7,865 nt of DNA from Planctomycetales bacterium. Lineage in GTDB: Bacteria; Planctomycetota; UBA11346. Below are positions 6,930-7,865 of this stretch, one piece after another (within the stretch, counting starts at the first letter, position 1; every line of letters starts with the position of its first letter). The DNA lies in NCBI GenBank assembly GCA_025362255.1, contig JANYGY010000057.1, positions 1 to 7,865 on the forward strand. The letters run 5' to 3'. A program made the position numbers and the translations under genes. The notes below the pieces were generated by a model. That model saw nothing but the letters and a program-made list of their open reading frames with translations, searched no databases and was not told the origin of the DNA.

Positions 6930-7495
6930 AACGCAGCTTCGATCTGATCGCGTCCCTGATCCTATTGGTCCTCGTCTGGCCGATGCTGCTCATCTGCGCA
7001 CTCGCGGTCTGCCTCACCTCGCCCGGCGGCGCGCTGTTTCGCCAGAGCCGGGTCGGCCTGGGTGGCCAGCCATTCACGATGTACAAATTCCGTTCGATGC
7101 GGGCGGATGCGCCGCAGATGGGCCCGCACTTCACCGCCGCCGGCGATCCGCGGATCACTCGGGTCGGTCGGTTTTTGCGGCGCACCAGTCTCGATGAATT
7201 GCCGCAACTGCTCAACGTCGTGCGCGGAGATATGAGCCTTGTCGGCCCGCGTCCCAACGTGATGCGTCAGCGTGAGGAATACACCGCCGAGGAATGGGAC
7301 TCACGCAACTGCGTACGTCCCGGAATCACCGGTCTGGCGCAGGCGACGTTGCGCTCGGCGGCGACCGCCGAGCAACGCACCGCGCTCGACCTAGCCTATG
7401 CCGAGCCTCGCGATGAAGTGCGTCGTCTAGCGGGTGATGTGCGGATCATCTTACGTACACTTTCCATCATGATTTCCGGCAAAGGGGGCAACTGA
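6923..7495 (+). CDS. Initiating sugar-phosphate transferase (monotopic phosphoglycosyltransferase)
   Basis: Transfers a sugar-1-phosphate from a nucleotide sugar to polyprenyl phosphate, the first step in building a lipid-linked repeat unit at the inner membrane. At 190 aa it is the small PglC-like form, without the N-terminal transmembrane bundle of WbaP. Seen: the start KRSFDLIASL, one hydrophobic membrane segment (about 8-31), FRQSRVGLGGQPFTMYKFRS (39-58), DPRITRVGRFLRRTSLDELP (75-94) with the catalytic Asp91-Glu92 pair, and NVVRGDMSLVGPRP (98-111), then the conserved RPGITGLAQ near the C-terminus. The start is GTG at 6923 (7 bp overlap with the aldolase gene, GGA about 9 nt upstream) or TTG at 6926 (4 bp overlap). 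The donor sugar cannot be read from the sequence. Confidence 0.95.
   Translation: MLKRSFDLIASLILLVLVWPMLLICALAVCLTSPGGALFRQSRVGLGGQPFTMYKFRSMRADAPQMGPHFTAAGDPRITRVGRFLRRTSLDELPQLLNVVRGDMSLVGPRPNVMRQREEYTAEEWDSRNCVRPGITGLAQATLRSAATAEQRTALDLAYAEPRDEVRRLAGDVRIILRTLSIMISGKGGN
7482..7488 (+). promoter_or_regulatory. Ribosome binding site of the asparagine synthase gene
   Basis: Purine-rich AAGGGGG ending 8 nt before the ATG at 7497, located inside the last codons of the transferase gene. It supports that ATG, which must encode Met-Cys so that Cys2 becomes the N-terminal nucleophile. Confidence 0.55.
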
Positions 7496-7496
7496 G

Positions 7497-7865
7497 ATGT
7501 GCGGCATCGTCGCAGCATTTGGCGCAGGTACCGACAACGAGCTGCTCGCGCGCATGGCGGCGGTGATCCGCCATCGTGGCCCCGACGACACCGGCTGGTG
7601 GGCCCAGGATGGAATCGGCATCGGCAACCAGCGCCTATCGATCATCGATATCGCCGGCGGGCACCAGCCGTTCGTCTCGGACGATGGTCTGGTGGCGGTG
7701 GTGCAGAATGGAGAGATTTACAATTACCGTGAATTGGCCGCGGAACTGAGCGGCACTCCCTATGCCTGCCGCAGTGGCTCGGACACCGAGGTGCTGCTGC
7801 GCCTGTACCTCAAAGAAGGCCTCGGCTTTCTCAATCGGCTCAATGGCATGTTCGCGTTTGCGATC
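7497..7865 (+). CDS. asnB: Asparagine synthase (glutamine-hydrolysing), N-terminal 123 residues (cut by right edge)
   Basis: The visible part is a class-II (Ntn-type) glutamine amidotransferase domain that releases ammonia from glutamine for an ATP-dependent synthetase domain lying beyond the edge. Seen: MCGIVAAFG with nucleophile Cys2, IRHRGPDDTGWW (24-35), NQRLSIIDIAGGHQPF (44-59), NGEIYNYREL (71-80) and SGSDTEVLLRLY from residue 93. Arg46, Asn71-Gly72-Glu73 and Asp96 are the glutamine-binding residues of the family. The start is 1 bp after the transferase stop, with a G-rich ribosome site. AsnB-like proteins in polysaccharide clusters often amidate sugar acids instead of aspartate; that role is inferred from the neighbours only. 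Glucosamine synthase (GlmS) shares the fold, but NQRLSIIDI fits AsnB better. Confidence 0.93.
   Translation, partial: MCGIVAAFGAGTDNELLARMAAVIRHRGPDDTGWWAQDGIGIGNQRLSIIDIAGGHQPFVSDDGLVAVVQNGEIYNYRELAAELSGTPYACRSGSDTEVLLRLYLKEGLGFLNRLNGMFAFAI

Overview
The window comes from a fairly G+C-rich (about 60% by eye) bacterial genome and holds the facing starts of two divergent gene clusters. I see no tRNA, rRNA, CRISPR array, insertion sequence or long repeat. The genes suggest a Gram-negative-type bacterium that makes a surface polysaccharide and builds Fe-S clusters with SUF. The phylum cannot be fixed from this sequence; a planctomycete- or verrucomicrobia-like lineage is only a guess.

Minus strand, 4422 down to 1: a tightly packed SUF operon. 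Its order is a NifU/IscU-like gene, sufB, sufC, sufD, then sufS, which runs off the left edge. Junctions overlap or are 4 bp apart, so one transcript with translational coupling is likely. SufB, SufC and SufD form the scaffold complex (SufC is the ATPase), and SufS supplies sulfur from cysteine. The first gene is the surprise. It aligns by eye to IscU over its N-terminal half and loosely to Nfu over its C-terminal half, yet it lacks all the cluster-binding cysteines of both. No sufA, sufE or functional sufU is visible inside the window.

4423-4617: a divergent intergenic region of about 195 bp that should carry the promoters of both clusters. No strong -35/-10 pair stands out.

Plus strand, 4618 to 7865: a compact polysaccharide operon. 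Its order is a MurJ/MviN-family flippase, an HpcH/HpaI-type aldolase, a small initiating sugar-phosphate transferase (polyprenyl-phosphate phosphoglycosyltransferase), and a class-II glutamine amidotransferase/asparagine synthase cut by the right edge. Junctions are 1 bp overlap, 4-7 bp overlap and a 1 bp gap. The transferase would start the lipid-linked oligosaccharide and the flippase could export it. The aldolase and the amidotransferase would make or modify unusual sugars. The flippase lacks several charged residues of canonical MurJ, which fits a cluster-specific flippase better than the housekeeping lipid II flippase.
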